From Roseovarius sp. TE539 (GTDB lineage Bacteria; Pseudomonadota; Alphaproteobacteria; Rhodobacterales; Rhodobacteraceae): a stretch of 64,000 bases of DNA. This document shows positions 57,174 to 64,000 of this stretch, piece by piece. The DNA is taken from the NCBI RefSeq assembly GCF_003298505.1, contig NZ_QNGB01000004.1, forward strand, positions 1 through 64,000. The letters run 5' to 3'. The position numbers were made by a program, and so were the translations under genes. The notes beneath the pieces are model-generated. The model was not told the origin of the DNA and ran no database searches. It was given only the letters and a program-made list of their open reading frames with translations. Position 1 is the stretch's first letter; each line of letters opens with the position of its first letter.

Positions 57174-57864
57174 AAGGGGTCCCCGGTTCTGGATGGCCCT
57201 GGCATCGGCCGTCGCAATGCTGGCGGTCGCGGGGTGTGTGTCCCCGGTCCGCGACTCGCGGCAAGTTCAGCGCACGGCCCTTTTCCAGGGCGGAGCGATC
57301 GTTGCCAGCCCCGCGGGATACTGTATAGACGAAAGCCATGTCCGGCGCCGTGACCAGGGAAGTTTCGTTCTCATGGCGGGCTGTGCCCACATTGACGGCG
57401 AAGGACCCATGGTGGACCCTGCGGTCATCACCGTATCGGTTCTGCCGGATGAGCCGGGCGTGCGCAATGCAACGGCCGAGGAGTTGGCCGAGAAGCTGTC
57501 GCCGAATGCCGCCCCTCTGGAAATGGTGAACGGGGAGGATCTCGCGCTGGTGCACCTTGCTTCCGGGGGCGACCAGGCGATGCCTGGCGGTGACCCGCGC
57601 CATTGGCGCGGTAGCATGGTACTCAATGGCCATCTGACCGGATTGGCAGTCTATGCGCCCCGCGATAGCAGGCTGGCAGGCGCCGCGGGACGGCGCCTTG
57701 TGACCGAACTGGCAGACACTTTGCGCAACGCCAACCCGCCCGCGCGCCTCGCGGAGGGTGGGCATGCCGATGACGCTCGCCAAGGCGGGTCGGACCAGGC
57801 ACAGGACCGGCCGCGTGGCGCTCTGGGAACGTTCCTTTCGGGATTGTTCGGAAATTCCTCGTAA
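57154..57864 (+). CDS. lipoprotein of unknown function after ilvD
   Basis: 236 residues from the ATG at 57154, 20 bp inside ilvD; ATG at 57193 is an alternative. A lipoprotein signal ends at Cys28 (MLAVAGC). The mature domain has two further cysteines (GYCIDESHVRR, LMAGCAHIDG) and a hydrophilic, low-complexity C-terminus. I recognise no family beyond similarity to other Rhodobacterales lipoproteins. Coupling to ilvD is probably positional. Confidence 0.75.
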   Translation: MSTWIFERGPRFWMALASAVAMLAVAGCVSPVRDSRQVQRTALFQGGAIVASPAGYCIDESHVRRRDQGSFVLMAGCAHIDGEGPMVDPAVITVSVLPDEPGVRNATAEELAEKLSPNAAPLEMVNGEDLALVHLASGGDQAMPGGDPRHWRGSMVLNGHLTGLAVYAPRDSRLAGAAGRRLVTELADTLRNANPPARLAEGGHADDARQGGSDQAQDRPRGALGTFLSGLFGNSS

Positions 57865-57900
57865 TCATCTGGAAGAAGAGGACCGGGCAGGATAGAACCC

Positions 57901-58695
57901 ATGCCGGAAGCAGGTGACCGAATGATCGAGTTTCGCAGTGTTCTCCTGGATTGGATGACCTATCGCCGGGGCTTGCGCCGCTGGGCACGGGCCGCTCGAA
58001 ATGCGCCGCGCATGAGCCTTGCCCAGCTTCGCACAGAGCGAAAACGCGCCCGAAGCCTGCTTTTTTGCCTCCATGAGTTCATGAAGGTCGCGGACAGCCG
58101 GCTTGCTCTGCCAGTGGAGGGGTCCGACGCCTTTCCCCGTCCGCACGGAACCGATTGGTCGTGGCGCCCGCGACTGTGGCGCGAAGTTCTGGAGCGCCCC
58201 GGAATTTCATCGGCACAAAGCAAATCGCGCATGGGCGATGAGGTGACGTTGTTCCACGATTGTGAACGATCCGAATTGACGCTGCGCCAACTGCGCAATA
58301 CCCGTGCAGCCGATCTGGCGCCTTACGGGCTGCGCATGGATGTTCTTGCTTTCGACGGTTCGTTCCTGTCGCTTGTCGTCGATCTTCCCCGGGAGGCCGT
58401 GGGGGGGCTGCGCCGCAATCACCTGGTCCGCATGGACACGATCGTGGAGATGGAAAAACCTCTGGAGATCTTTGCCCGCCTCAACATCCGCCACGGGCCC
58501 AACACCGAACAGATCGTGCGCGAGCTGCCACTGGACCACGACGAGATCATGGTGGAATTCGATCTGGCCTATTCAAAACTGAACGAAAAAAGGATCGAGC
58601 GCGCCTGGATCGACCTGATCTTCGAGAACCCTCAGATGAGCCAGGTCATCGTGCGGGATCTCACCTTCTCGCGTCGCCCGCGGGCCGCGCTCTGA
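57901..58695 (+). CDS. uncharacterised protein (possibly DUF6478)
   Basis: 264 residues from the ATG at 57901; 57922 is possible. Basic N-terminal third rich in Arg (RRGLRRWARAARNAPR), then a beta-rich part (TLFHDCERSELTLRQLRN, SFLSLVVDLPREAVGG, VEFDLAYSKLNEKRIERAWIDLIFENP). No signal peptide or membrane segment. I think this is the Rhodobacteraceae family DUF6478, but that is from memory. Lies 36 bp after the lipoprotein gene and 18 bp before the next gene, so likely an operon of three. Confidence 0.7.
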   Translation: MPEAGDRMIEFRSVLLDWMTYRRGLRRWARAARNAPRMSLAQLRTERKRARSLLFCLHEFMKVADSRLALPVEGSDAFPRPHGTDWSWRPRLWREVLERPGISSAQSKSRMGDEVTLFHDCERSELTLRQLRNTRAADLAPYGLRMDVLAFDGSFLSLVVDLPREAVGGLRRNHLVRMDTIVEMEKPLEIFARLNIRHGPNTEQIVRELPLDHDEIMVEFDLAYSKLNEKRIERAWIDLIFENPQMSQVIVRDLTFSRRPRAAL

Positions 58696-58713
58696 CTGTC
58701 CGGGAGAAACGGC

Positions 58714-59091
58714 ATGAGCGATCTCATACTGACCAAGACACGGCTTTCCGAAGGCGTCTGGGAAGGCCTGTTGACCCGCAAGAGCGGCGGCGTCGACGCT
58801 CCGCAGCTTGAGGTGACCCATCTTGAGACGCCGGTCGAGGGTGTCGAGGTTGCGGATACCGGCACGCCTGGACAATGGCGGGTGCGGGTTCCGATCCCGG
58901 TGCAAATGATCGCAGACGGCGTGCAGACATTCCTGATTCGGGATGTCGCCACGGGTGACATACTGGACAGTTTCGCGCTGATGTCGGGCCACGCCCTGAG
59001 CCATGACATACGCGCCGAACTTGACCTCCTGCGCGACGAACTGGATATGCTCAAACGCGCCTTCCGCCGGCATTGCCTTGAAACGATGTAG
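58714..59091 (+). CDS. small uncharacterised protein
   Basis: 125 residues. Beta-rich first part (WRVRVPIPVQMIADGVQTFLIRDVATGDILDSFALMSG) and a C-terminal amphipathic helix (DLLRDELDMLKRAFRRHCLE) that could form a coiled coil. No recognised family, signal or motif. A GGGAGAAACGGC ribosome site precedes the ATG. Confidence 0.65.
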   Translation: MSDLILTKTRLSEGVWEGLLTRKSGGVDAPQLEVTHLETPVEGVEVADTGTPGQWRVRVPIPVQMIADGVQTFLIRDVATGDILDSFALMSGHALSHDIRAELDLLRDELDMLKRAFRRHCLETM

Positions 59092-59222
59092 GCGCAAGGG
59101 CGCCACCGTCACAAGCACGTGACGTGCCCGGCACATTGCCTGCGGACCACCCCTCTTGACGCGGCGATCCACGGCACGAGACCCCGGGCCGGTTCCGGGC
59201 GGACGGGGTGCCCGTTTCATCT

Positions 59223-59276
59223 GGCCTGAAATACCTCGGGGGTTTGGGGGCAGCGCCCCCAAGGTCCGCGCGGCAG
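59223..59276. repeat. palindromic intergenic repeat typical of Rhodobacteraceae
   Basis: In the 231 bp gap before rmuC, GAAATACCTCGGGGG leads into the perfect palindrome TTGGGGGC-AGC-GCCCCCAA (59244-59262). I recall similar sequences dispersed between genes in Rhodobacteraceae, like REP elements. It lies between convergent genes, so it could also terminate both transcripts. No second copy was seen in this window. Confidence 0.55.
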
Positions 59277-59322
59277 ACCCGTGATCAGAAAACCAAGGCG
59301 CTGGACCGCGCGCGCCAGGCGC

Positions 59323-60492
59323 TCAGCGATCCTTGGGAAGCGGAACGATCCGGGCTTCGCCTTCGGGTGTAAGCTCCTCGAAATCGAAATTGTCCAGCCT
59401 CTTGGCACGGCGCCCGGCCTTGTCGGCGGAAATCTTGATGTCCGAGATGTCCTTGGCAGCCTGATGGAAATGCCGGTCCAGGTTCTCGACCCGGTTGCCC
59501 AGCCGGTCCACATCGGCAAAGAGCAAGCCGAGTTCGCGCCGGATAGCGCCGGCCTGTTCGCGCATCCGGGCATCCTTGAGGATCGCCCGCATGGTGTTGA
59601 GCGTGGCCATGCAGGTGGTTGGCGACACGATCCAGACCCGTGCCGCGAACCCCTCGCGTACCAGTTCGGGGAAATTGGCGTGCAGTTCGGCATAGACCGC
59701 CTCGGAGGGCAGAAACATAAGCGCCCCGTCGGCCGTCTCCCCGTCGAGGATGTATTTCTCGGCGATGTCCTTGATGTGCTTCTTGACGGATGTGCGCAGG
59801 AACCTGGCCGCCTCGCTCAATTCCCGGTCGGAGCCGGCCTTGCGCATGGCCTCGTAGGCTTCCAGCGGGAATTTGCTGTCGATGCAGATCGGCCCGGGTG
59901 GATTGGGCAGGTGAACCAGGCAATCGGCGCGCTTGCCGTTCGAAAGCGTGTGCTGGAGGCTGTAACTGTCGGAGGGCAGCGCCTTGGTCACGATATCGGT
60001 AAGCTGGATTTCACCGAAGGCTCCGCGCGTCTGCTTGTTGGAGAGGATATCCTGAAGGCTCAGCACGTCGCCCGACAGCTTGGTGATGTTGTCCTGCGCC
60101 TTGTCGATGGCCTGCAGGCGCTGCTGCAATTCGCCCAGCGATTGCGCGGTGCGCCGGGCCGAGCCTTGCAGGTTCTCGGTCATGTTCTCGGTCACCTGTG
60201 TCAGCCGCTTCTCCATCAGTTGCAGCATGTGCGATTGCGCCGAGGCCTGCGCCTCGGAAACGTGGTTGAGACCCCCGGCGAGCTGCTGCTGGCCCTCGCT
60301 CAGCCCCTGCACGCGCTGGCCCAGGTCGCCCATCTGGCGGACCAGGGGTTCGGTCATGCGTGCCGACCGGGCAGCGGCGCGGACGGCCATGATCAGCAGG
60401 ATGACGATCACAACCAGACCGCCGACAGCGATGAGAATGGCAGTGCCGACCGGATCTTCGAGTGAAACGGCGGTGTCCCCGATGGTAATCAT
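59323..60492 (-). CDS. rmuC: RmuC-family DNA recombination protein
   Basis: 389 residues from the ATG at 60492, overlapping the mutL stop. N-terminal membrane helix ([21 protein letters not shown]), coiled coil to about residue 150, then the RmuC nuclease-like core ([54 protein letters not shown]). It limits recombination between inverted repeats; the biochemistry is not established. Confidence 0.92.
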   Translation of the reverse strand: MITIGDTAVSLEDPVGTAILIAVGGLVVIVILLIMAVRAAARSARMTEPLVRQMGDLGQRVQGLSEGQQQLAGGLNHVSEAQASAQSHMLQLMEKRLTQVTENMTENLQGSARRTAQSLGELQQRLQAIDKAQDNITKLSGDVLSLQDILSNKQTRGAFGEIQLTDIVTKALPSDSYSLQHTLSNGKRADCLVHLPNPPGPICIDSKFPLEAYEAMRKAGSDRELSEAARFLRTSVKKHIKDIAEKYILDGETADGALMFLPSEAVYAELHANFPELVREGFAARVWIVSPTTCMATLNTMRAILKDARMREQAGAIRRELGLLFADVDRLGNRVENLDRHFHQAAKDISDIKISADKAGRRAKRLDNFDFEELTPEGEARIVPLPKDR

Positions 60493-62369
60493 GTGCGCCC
60501 GAAAAGCCTTTCGATATCGGCAAGCGGCAGCTCCACATAGGTGGGCCGGCCATGGTTGCACTGGCCCGAATGGGGGGTCGCCTCCATCTCGCGTAGAAGC
60601 GCGTTCATCTCCGCCGCGGTCATCCGGCGGCCGGAGCGTACCGAGCCGTGACAGGCGATGCGCGACAGGACCGCGTCGATGCGCGTTTGCAATGTCCGGG
60701 TTTCACCTTGCTCTGCAAGTTCGTCAAGGATGTCGTGGATCATCGCGCGCGCGTCCACCGGGCCGAGAATGGCGGGCGTTTCGCGGACTGCGATGGTGCC
60801 GGGGCCAAAGTTCTCGACAACGAGTCCGAGGCGTTGCAGTTGCCCGGCGAAGTCCAGAATTCGTGTTGCATCTGCCTCGGACAGATCGACGATCTCGGGG
60901 ATCAGCAACGCTTGCGACGCTACGCCGGTACTGCCCGTCCGCGACTTGAGCCTTTCGTAGACAAGCCGTTCATGCGCGGCGTGCTGATCGACGATGACCA
61001 TGCCGGTTTCCGTCTGGGCGACGATGTAGTTTTCATGAATCTGGGCACAGGCTGCCCCCAGAGGAAGGGACTGCGGCGGTGTTTCGGGTGGCTCGTGCGT
61101 GTCGTCCGGGGCCGGGTCTGGTTCGCCTGCGGCAGGTTCTGTCCGGGCACTGTAAGCGGCCTGCATCTCGGCGAAGGCGGGGGCTTGGGCCTGGTATGCC
61201 GCGGCGCGCGCAGCGGGCGAGGGCCGGTCCATCTGGTAGACACGGGCGCCATCGGAGTCGGGGCGCATCGCACCCAGTGTGGCGCTCGCGATCGTGGAGG
61301 AGGCGCGGTGCCCGGCCTCGGCCAACGCGTGCCGCAGCCCCGAGACCACCAGACCGCGGGCAAGGCCGGGATCACGAAACCGCACCTCTGATTTCGCGGG
61401 GTGGACATTGATGTCAACCTGCCGCGGATCGCAGTCGATGAAGAGCGCGGCCGCGGGATGCCTGTCCCGGCTGAGCAGATCCTGATAGGCGGCCCGCAAC
61501 GCGCCGATCAGCATCCGGTCGCGTACCGGGCGCCCGTTCACGAAGAGGTACTGCGCCACCGCGGCGCCGCGCGAATAGGTGGGCAGCGCGGCAAACCCGG
61601 TCATGCGAAGCCCGTCGCGCTCGGCTTCTATCCGCAGCGCGTTTTCGGCAAAATCCGAGCCGAGGATCCGCGCCAGGCGACCGTGGAGAGCATTGAACAT
61701 GTCTCCTGTTTCGGCATCCGCGCGGAAGGTCACACGCCCGTCACCGCCGCCCGAGACATCGCGAAGCGTGAAGGATACGAACGGGGCGGCCATTGCCAAC
61801 CGCTTGACCGTATCGGTGATGGCCTGCGTCTCGGCCCGGTCGCTGCGCATGAACTTCAGCCGCGCCGGCGTGGCATGGAAGAGATCGCGCAGGGTCACAT
61901 CCGTGCCCACGTTGAGCGCGGCGGGCCTGACACGGCCCGGTGTTCCACCGGAGACACGGATTTCGGCGGCATCGTGGCCCTCGGCGCGCGAGGCGATCGT
62001 CAATCGGCCAACGGCCCCGAGCGACGGCAACGCCTCGCCGCGAAAGCCGAAGCTGTGGATATCCAGCAGATCCGAGCCGTCGATCTTGGAGGTGGCGTGC
62101 CTCGCAAGCGCCAGCGGCAGGTCTTCGGGCACGATTCCGCAACCGTCATCGGCTACACGGATCAGCGTCTTGCCGCCATCGGCCTGCGCGATTGCGATAT
62201 GACATGCACCTGCGTCCAGCGCATTCTCCACCAGTTCCTTGACGGCCGAAGCCGGCCGCTCCACTACTTCCCCGGCGGCGATCCGATTGATTGCCGCTTC
62301 ATCCAATTGCCGGATCATGGGACGCTTGACTTGTGTTCCGGGGCTTATTTGGGGGCTTTCATCATTCAT
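60489..62369 (-). CDS. mutL: DNA mismatch repair protein MutL
   Basis: 626 residues from the ATG at 62369; the ATG at 62318 is a shorter option. GHKL ATPase: [48 protein letters not shown]. The C-terminal dimer domain carries [12 protein letters not shown], the DQHA-x2-E-x4-E endonuclease motif of MutL proteins in bacteria without MutH. It is thus probably the nicking enzyme of mismatch repair here. Coupled to rmuC. Confidence 0.95.
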   Translation of the reverse strand: MNDESPQISPGTQVKRPMIRQLDEAAINRIAAGEVVERPASAVKELVENALDAGACHIAIAQADGGKTLIRVADDGCGIVPEDLPLALARHATSKIDGSDLLDIHSFGFRGEALPSLGAVGRLTIASRAEGHDAAEIRVSGGTPGRVRPAALNVGTDVTLRDLFHATPARLKFMRSDRAETQAITDTVKRLAMAAPFVSFTLRDVSGGGDGRVTFRADAETGDMFNALHGRLARILGSDFAENALRIEAERDGLRMTGFAALPTYSRGAAVAQYLFVNGRPVRDRMLIGALRAAYQDLLSRDRHPAAALFIDCDPRQVDINVHPAKSEVRFRDPGLARGLVVSGLRHALAEAGHRASSTIASATLGAMRPDSDGARVYQMDRPSPAARAAAYQAQAPAFAEMQAAYSARTEPAAGEPDPAPDDTHEPPETPPQSLPLGAACAQIHENYIVAQTETGMVIVDQHAAHERLVYERLKSRTGSTGVASQALLIPEIVDLSEADATRILDFAGQLQRLGLVVENFGPGTIAVRETPAILGPVDARAMIHDILDELAEQGETRTLQTRIDAVLSRIACHGSVRSGRRMTAAEMNALLREMEATPHSGQCNHGRPTYVELPLADIERLFGRT

Positions 62370-62473
62370 AACCCAACACCTAGCATGAGACGTAGCGATT
62401 CTGCCAGACGAGAACTTGGCCGCGCGGCGGTCACGCTGCCAAAATCCCGCGTGTGGGGTTGGTTCACAAATAC

Positions 62474-62489
62474 ATTCACTTAAATGAAT
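62474..62489. promoter_or_regulatory. SqrR-like operator (ATTC-N8-GAAT) before the persulfide dioxygenase operon
   Basis: ATTCACTTAAATGAAT fits the ATTC-N8-GAAT palindrome reported for the persulfide-sensing repressor SqrR of Rhodobacter capsulatus, and the arms extend one base each (CATTC/GAATG). It lies 24 bp before the ATG of a persulfide dioxygenase gene, well placed to block transcription or ribosome access. The regulator gene is not in the window. Confidence 0.7.
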
Positions 62490-62512
62490 GGGATCATAAG
62501 AAAGGAGTGACC

Positions 62513-63412
62513 ATGTTCCGCCGAAAAAGCCCTTCACAGGGATCCAGTTCGCCCGAAGTAACAGGTTTTCACGATCCTGCCTCGGGAAGCATACAATACG
62601 TCGTGGCTGACCCCGACACCGGAAAGGCCGCTCTGATAGACATCGTTCAGGATTTCCGGCCCGCCGAGGCCGCCGCATCCCATGACAGCGCCCGGGAGAT
62701 CGTGGATTTCGTCAACGCCGAGGGGCTGGAGGTGGAATGGATCCTCGACACCCATCCGCATGCCGATCACCTGATGGCCTCGGCGTGGTTGCGGCAGGAA
62801 CTGGAGGCACCGAATGCCATTGGCGCCAAGGTCCGCGACATCAGTGAAATCTGGGAAAAGCTGTATAACCTGAGCGGCGCGTTCGATCCCGACCGTGATT
62901 TCGACCGGCTGTTCGAGGATGGCGAGATCTTCAAGCTGGGCAATCTTGATGTGCGCGTCATGCTGTCGCCCGGTCATACGCTGGGGTCGGTCACCTACGT
63001 GGTTGGACAGGATGCGGCCTTCGTGCATGACACCTTCATGCATGTGGATGTTGGCACGTCCCGTGCCGATTTTCCCGGTGGATCGTCAAGTCAACTCTAT
63101 GACAGCCTGCAGGCCATCCTGGCCTTGCCCGAAGACACGCGTCTTTTCGTCGGGCATGATTATCCCCCTGTCGGTGACCGCAAGGAGCCGGCTTGGGAGG
63201 CGACCGTGGCCAGACACAAGCGCGACAATCCCCATGTCGGTGGCGGGGCCACCCGCGAGGCATTCATGACGCTGCGCGACGATCGCGATGCCACGCTGGG
63301 CCTGCCGGACCGGATTTTGTACGCGCTGCAGGTCAATTTGCGCGGCGGGCGCCTTCCCGAACCCGAGGATGACGGGCAAAGTTATTTCAAGATACCCGCG
63401 AACCGATTCTGA
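62513..63412 (+). CDS. metallo-beta-lactamase-fold persulfide dioxygenase (ETHE1/BLH type)
   Basis: 299 residues from the ATG at 62513, with AAAGGAG upstream. Metal-binding motif [10 protein letters not shown], then [19 protein letters not shown] and FVGHDYPPV: the single-iron sulfur dioxygenase pattern, which oxidises glutathione persulfide to sulfite. The region after about residue 225 ([13 protein letters not shown]) is shared with BLH proteins of BigR/SqrR regulons. Followed 25 bp later by a rhodanese gene, with which it would work. Confidence 0.92.
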   Translation: MFRRKSPSQGSSSPEVTGFHDPASGSIQYVVADPDTGKAALIDIVQDFRPAEAAASHDSAREIVDFVNAEGLEVEWILDTHPHADHLMASAWLRQELEAPNAIGAKVRDISEIWEKLYNLSGAFDPDRDFDRLFEDGEIFKLGNLDVRVMLSPGHTLGSVTYVVGQDAAFVHDTFMHVDVGTSRADFPGGSSSQLYDSLQAILALPEDTRLFVGHDYPPVGDRKEPAWEATVARHKRDNPHVGGGATREAFMTLRDDRDATLGLPDRILYALQVNLRGGRLPEPEDDGQSYFKIPANRF

Positions 63413-63436
63413 AACGGCTGAAAAAGGACTGCAGAC

Positions 63437-63814
63437 ATGAAGACCGAAACCATTGACGGCGGCGAACTGGAAACCTGGAGCGTCGAGGAGGTGTCCGACG
63501 CCTGGGCGCGTGACGAAGTCGTGCTGATCGACGTCCGCACCCCGCAGGAGTACATGTTCGAACATGTTGAAGGGGCCCTGCTTCTGCCGATGCCGTTCTT
63601 CAACGCGCACAAGCTGCCGGGGCAGAGCGACAAGCGCATCGTCTTCATGTGTGGCTCTGGTGTCCGTAGCGAGAAGGTGGCGCGTGCCGCGCTGGAAGCC
63701 GGGATGAGCCGTATCGCTCATATGGAAGGGGGGTTCGCGGCGTGGAAGAAGGCGGCCAGCCCTTACATCGGAACCAATATGGCCACCGGCGCACCGCGGC
63801 GCGTCGAGGGCTGA
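63437..63814 (+). CDS. rhodanese-domain sulfurtransferase
   Basis: 125 residues, single domain. VLIDVRTPQEYMFEHVEGALLLPM and the active loop FMCGSGVRS with Cys72; EGGFAAWKKAASPY ends the fold. It moves sulfane sulfur between thiols and so pairs with the dioxygenase upstream in sulfide/persulfide oxidation. AAAAAGGA precedes the ATG. Confidence 0.93.
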   Translation: MKTETIDGGELETWSVEEVSDAWARDEVVLIDVRTPQEYMFEHVEGALLLPMPFFNAHKLPGQSDKRIVFMCGSGVRSEKVARAALEAGMSRIAHMEGGFAAWKKAASPYIGTNMATGAPRRVEG

Positions 63815-63854
63815 GCACGGGGTGGCGCCAGGGTTTCCGGCGCTGAAACGAAAA

Positions 63855-63878
63855 GACCCGGGCAGTCATGCCCGGGTC
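63855..63878 (-). terminator. Rho-independent terminator of the amt gene
   Basis: GACCCGGGCA and TGCCCGGGTC form a 10 bp stem with a 4-base loop. Read on the minus strand it is followed by TTTT, so it serves the ammonium transporter gene to its right; on the plus strand it may also stop rhodanese transcription. Confidence 0.85.
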
Positions 63879-63900
63879 CATCTCGTGGCGGCGGTTCTGA

Positions 63901-64000
63901 TCAGGTCTTGGAGAATTCGGGATAGGCTTCCATGCCCAGTTCCGACATGTCCAGCCCGTCGATCTCGGCTTCTTCCGAGACCCGCAGACCGACAACCGCC
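63901..64000 (-). CDS. amt: C-terminal end of an ammonium transporter (partial)
   Basis: The minus-strand frame from 63999 gives 32 residues ending at 63901: GLRVSEEAEIDGLDMSELGMEAYPEFSKT at the C-terminus. That is the cytosolic tail of Amt channels, where GlnK docks. The rest lies beyond the window. Confidence 0.85.
   Translation of the reverse strand, partial: AVVGLRVSEEAEIDGLDMSELGMEAYPEFSKT

Overview
The window is a gene-dense, high-GC stretch of chromosome from an alphaproteobacterium of the Rhodobacteraceae (Roseobacter group). I infer this from protein resemblance and gene order: glyQ/small membrane protein/glyS, DUF3576-leuS-lptE-holA, a stand-alone F0 ATP synthase cluster with both b and b' subunits, ffh-GNATs-chorismate mutase-rpsP, folC-accD, mutL-rmuC. 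No rRNA, tRNA, CRISPR array or prophage was seen. The only sign of mobile DNA is at the left edge: the last codons of an IS481-type transposase abut a decapitated DNA methyltransferase that still carries a restriction-endonuclease-like tail.

Layout. 1-1.6 kb: IS remnant, broken methyltransferase/nuclease, DUF2244 protein. 1.6-9 kb: yqeY, carA, a GT2 glycosyltransferase with an added MshEN-like domain, a GntR/FCD regulator, a HAD nucleotidase, a UbiH-type hydroxylase and two overlapping Lrp/AsnC regulators divergent from ilvC (9.2 kb). 10-14 kb: a DMT exporter, folP, folB fused to a kinase-like domain, a SleB-type wall hydrolase. 14-20.5 kb: a divergent PEP/pyruvate dikinase and the glyQ-membrane protein-glyS operon. 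20.6-26.9 kb: a secreted protein with a dead trypsin fold, an ABC exporter, DUF2794, imuB, an I78 inhibitor lipoprotein. 27-34 kb: glutathione-dependent formaldehyde dehydrogenase, YghU-type GST, a NYN nuclease, a DMT carrier, split MnmC-like genes, a YkuD protein, YggS. 34-40 kb: DUF3576, a GT4 enzyme, leuS-lptE-holA. 40-45.6 kb: a nine-gene minus-strand run from ffh to rimM that includes bluB and a 48-residue membrane protein gene. 46-51 kb: LysR/DMT pair, ArsR regulator, the atpI-B-E-F'-F cluster with its terminator. 51-64 kb: LysM protein, folC-accD, CPBP protease, ilvD followed by three little-known genes, rmuC-mutL, a persulfide dioxygenase/rhodanese operon under a SqrR-like operator, and the end of an ammonium transporter gene.

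Most of the region is housekeeping: branched-chain amino acids (ilvC, ilvD), folate (folP, folB, folC), translation (glyQ, glyS, leuS, rpsP, rimM, ffh), energy (F0), envelope (lptE, wall enzymes, glycosyltransferases) and DNA repair (mutL, rmuC, imuB, holA). The most unusual points are a low-GC patch inside each of the two aminoacyl-tRNA synthetase genes glyS and leuS, the catalytically erased secreted trypsin-fold protein, the FolB-kinase fusion, the small ORF overlapping rimM, and the SqrR-type operator. Start codons were chosen by homology, ribosome-binding sites and overlaps and often differ from the longest open frame.
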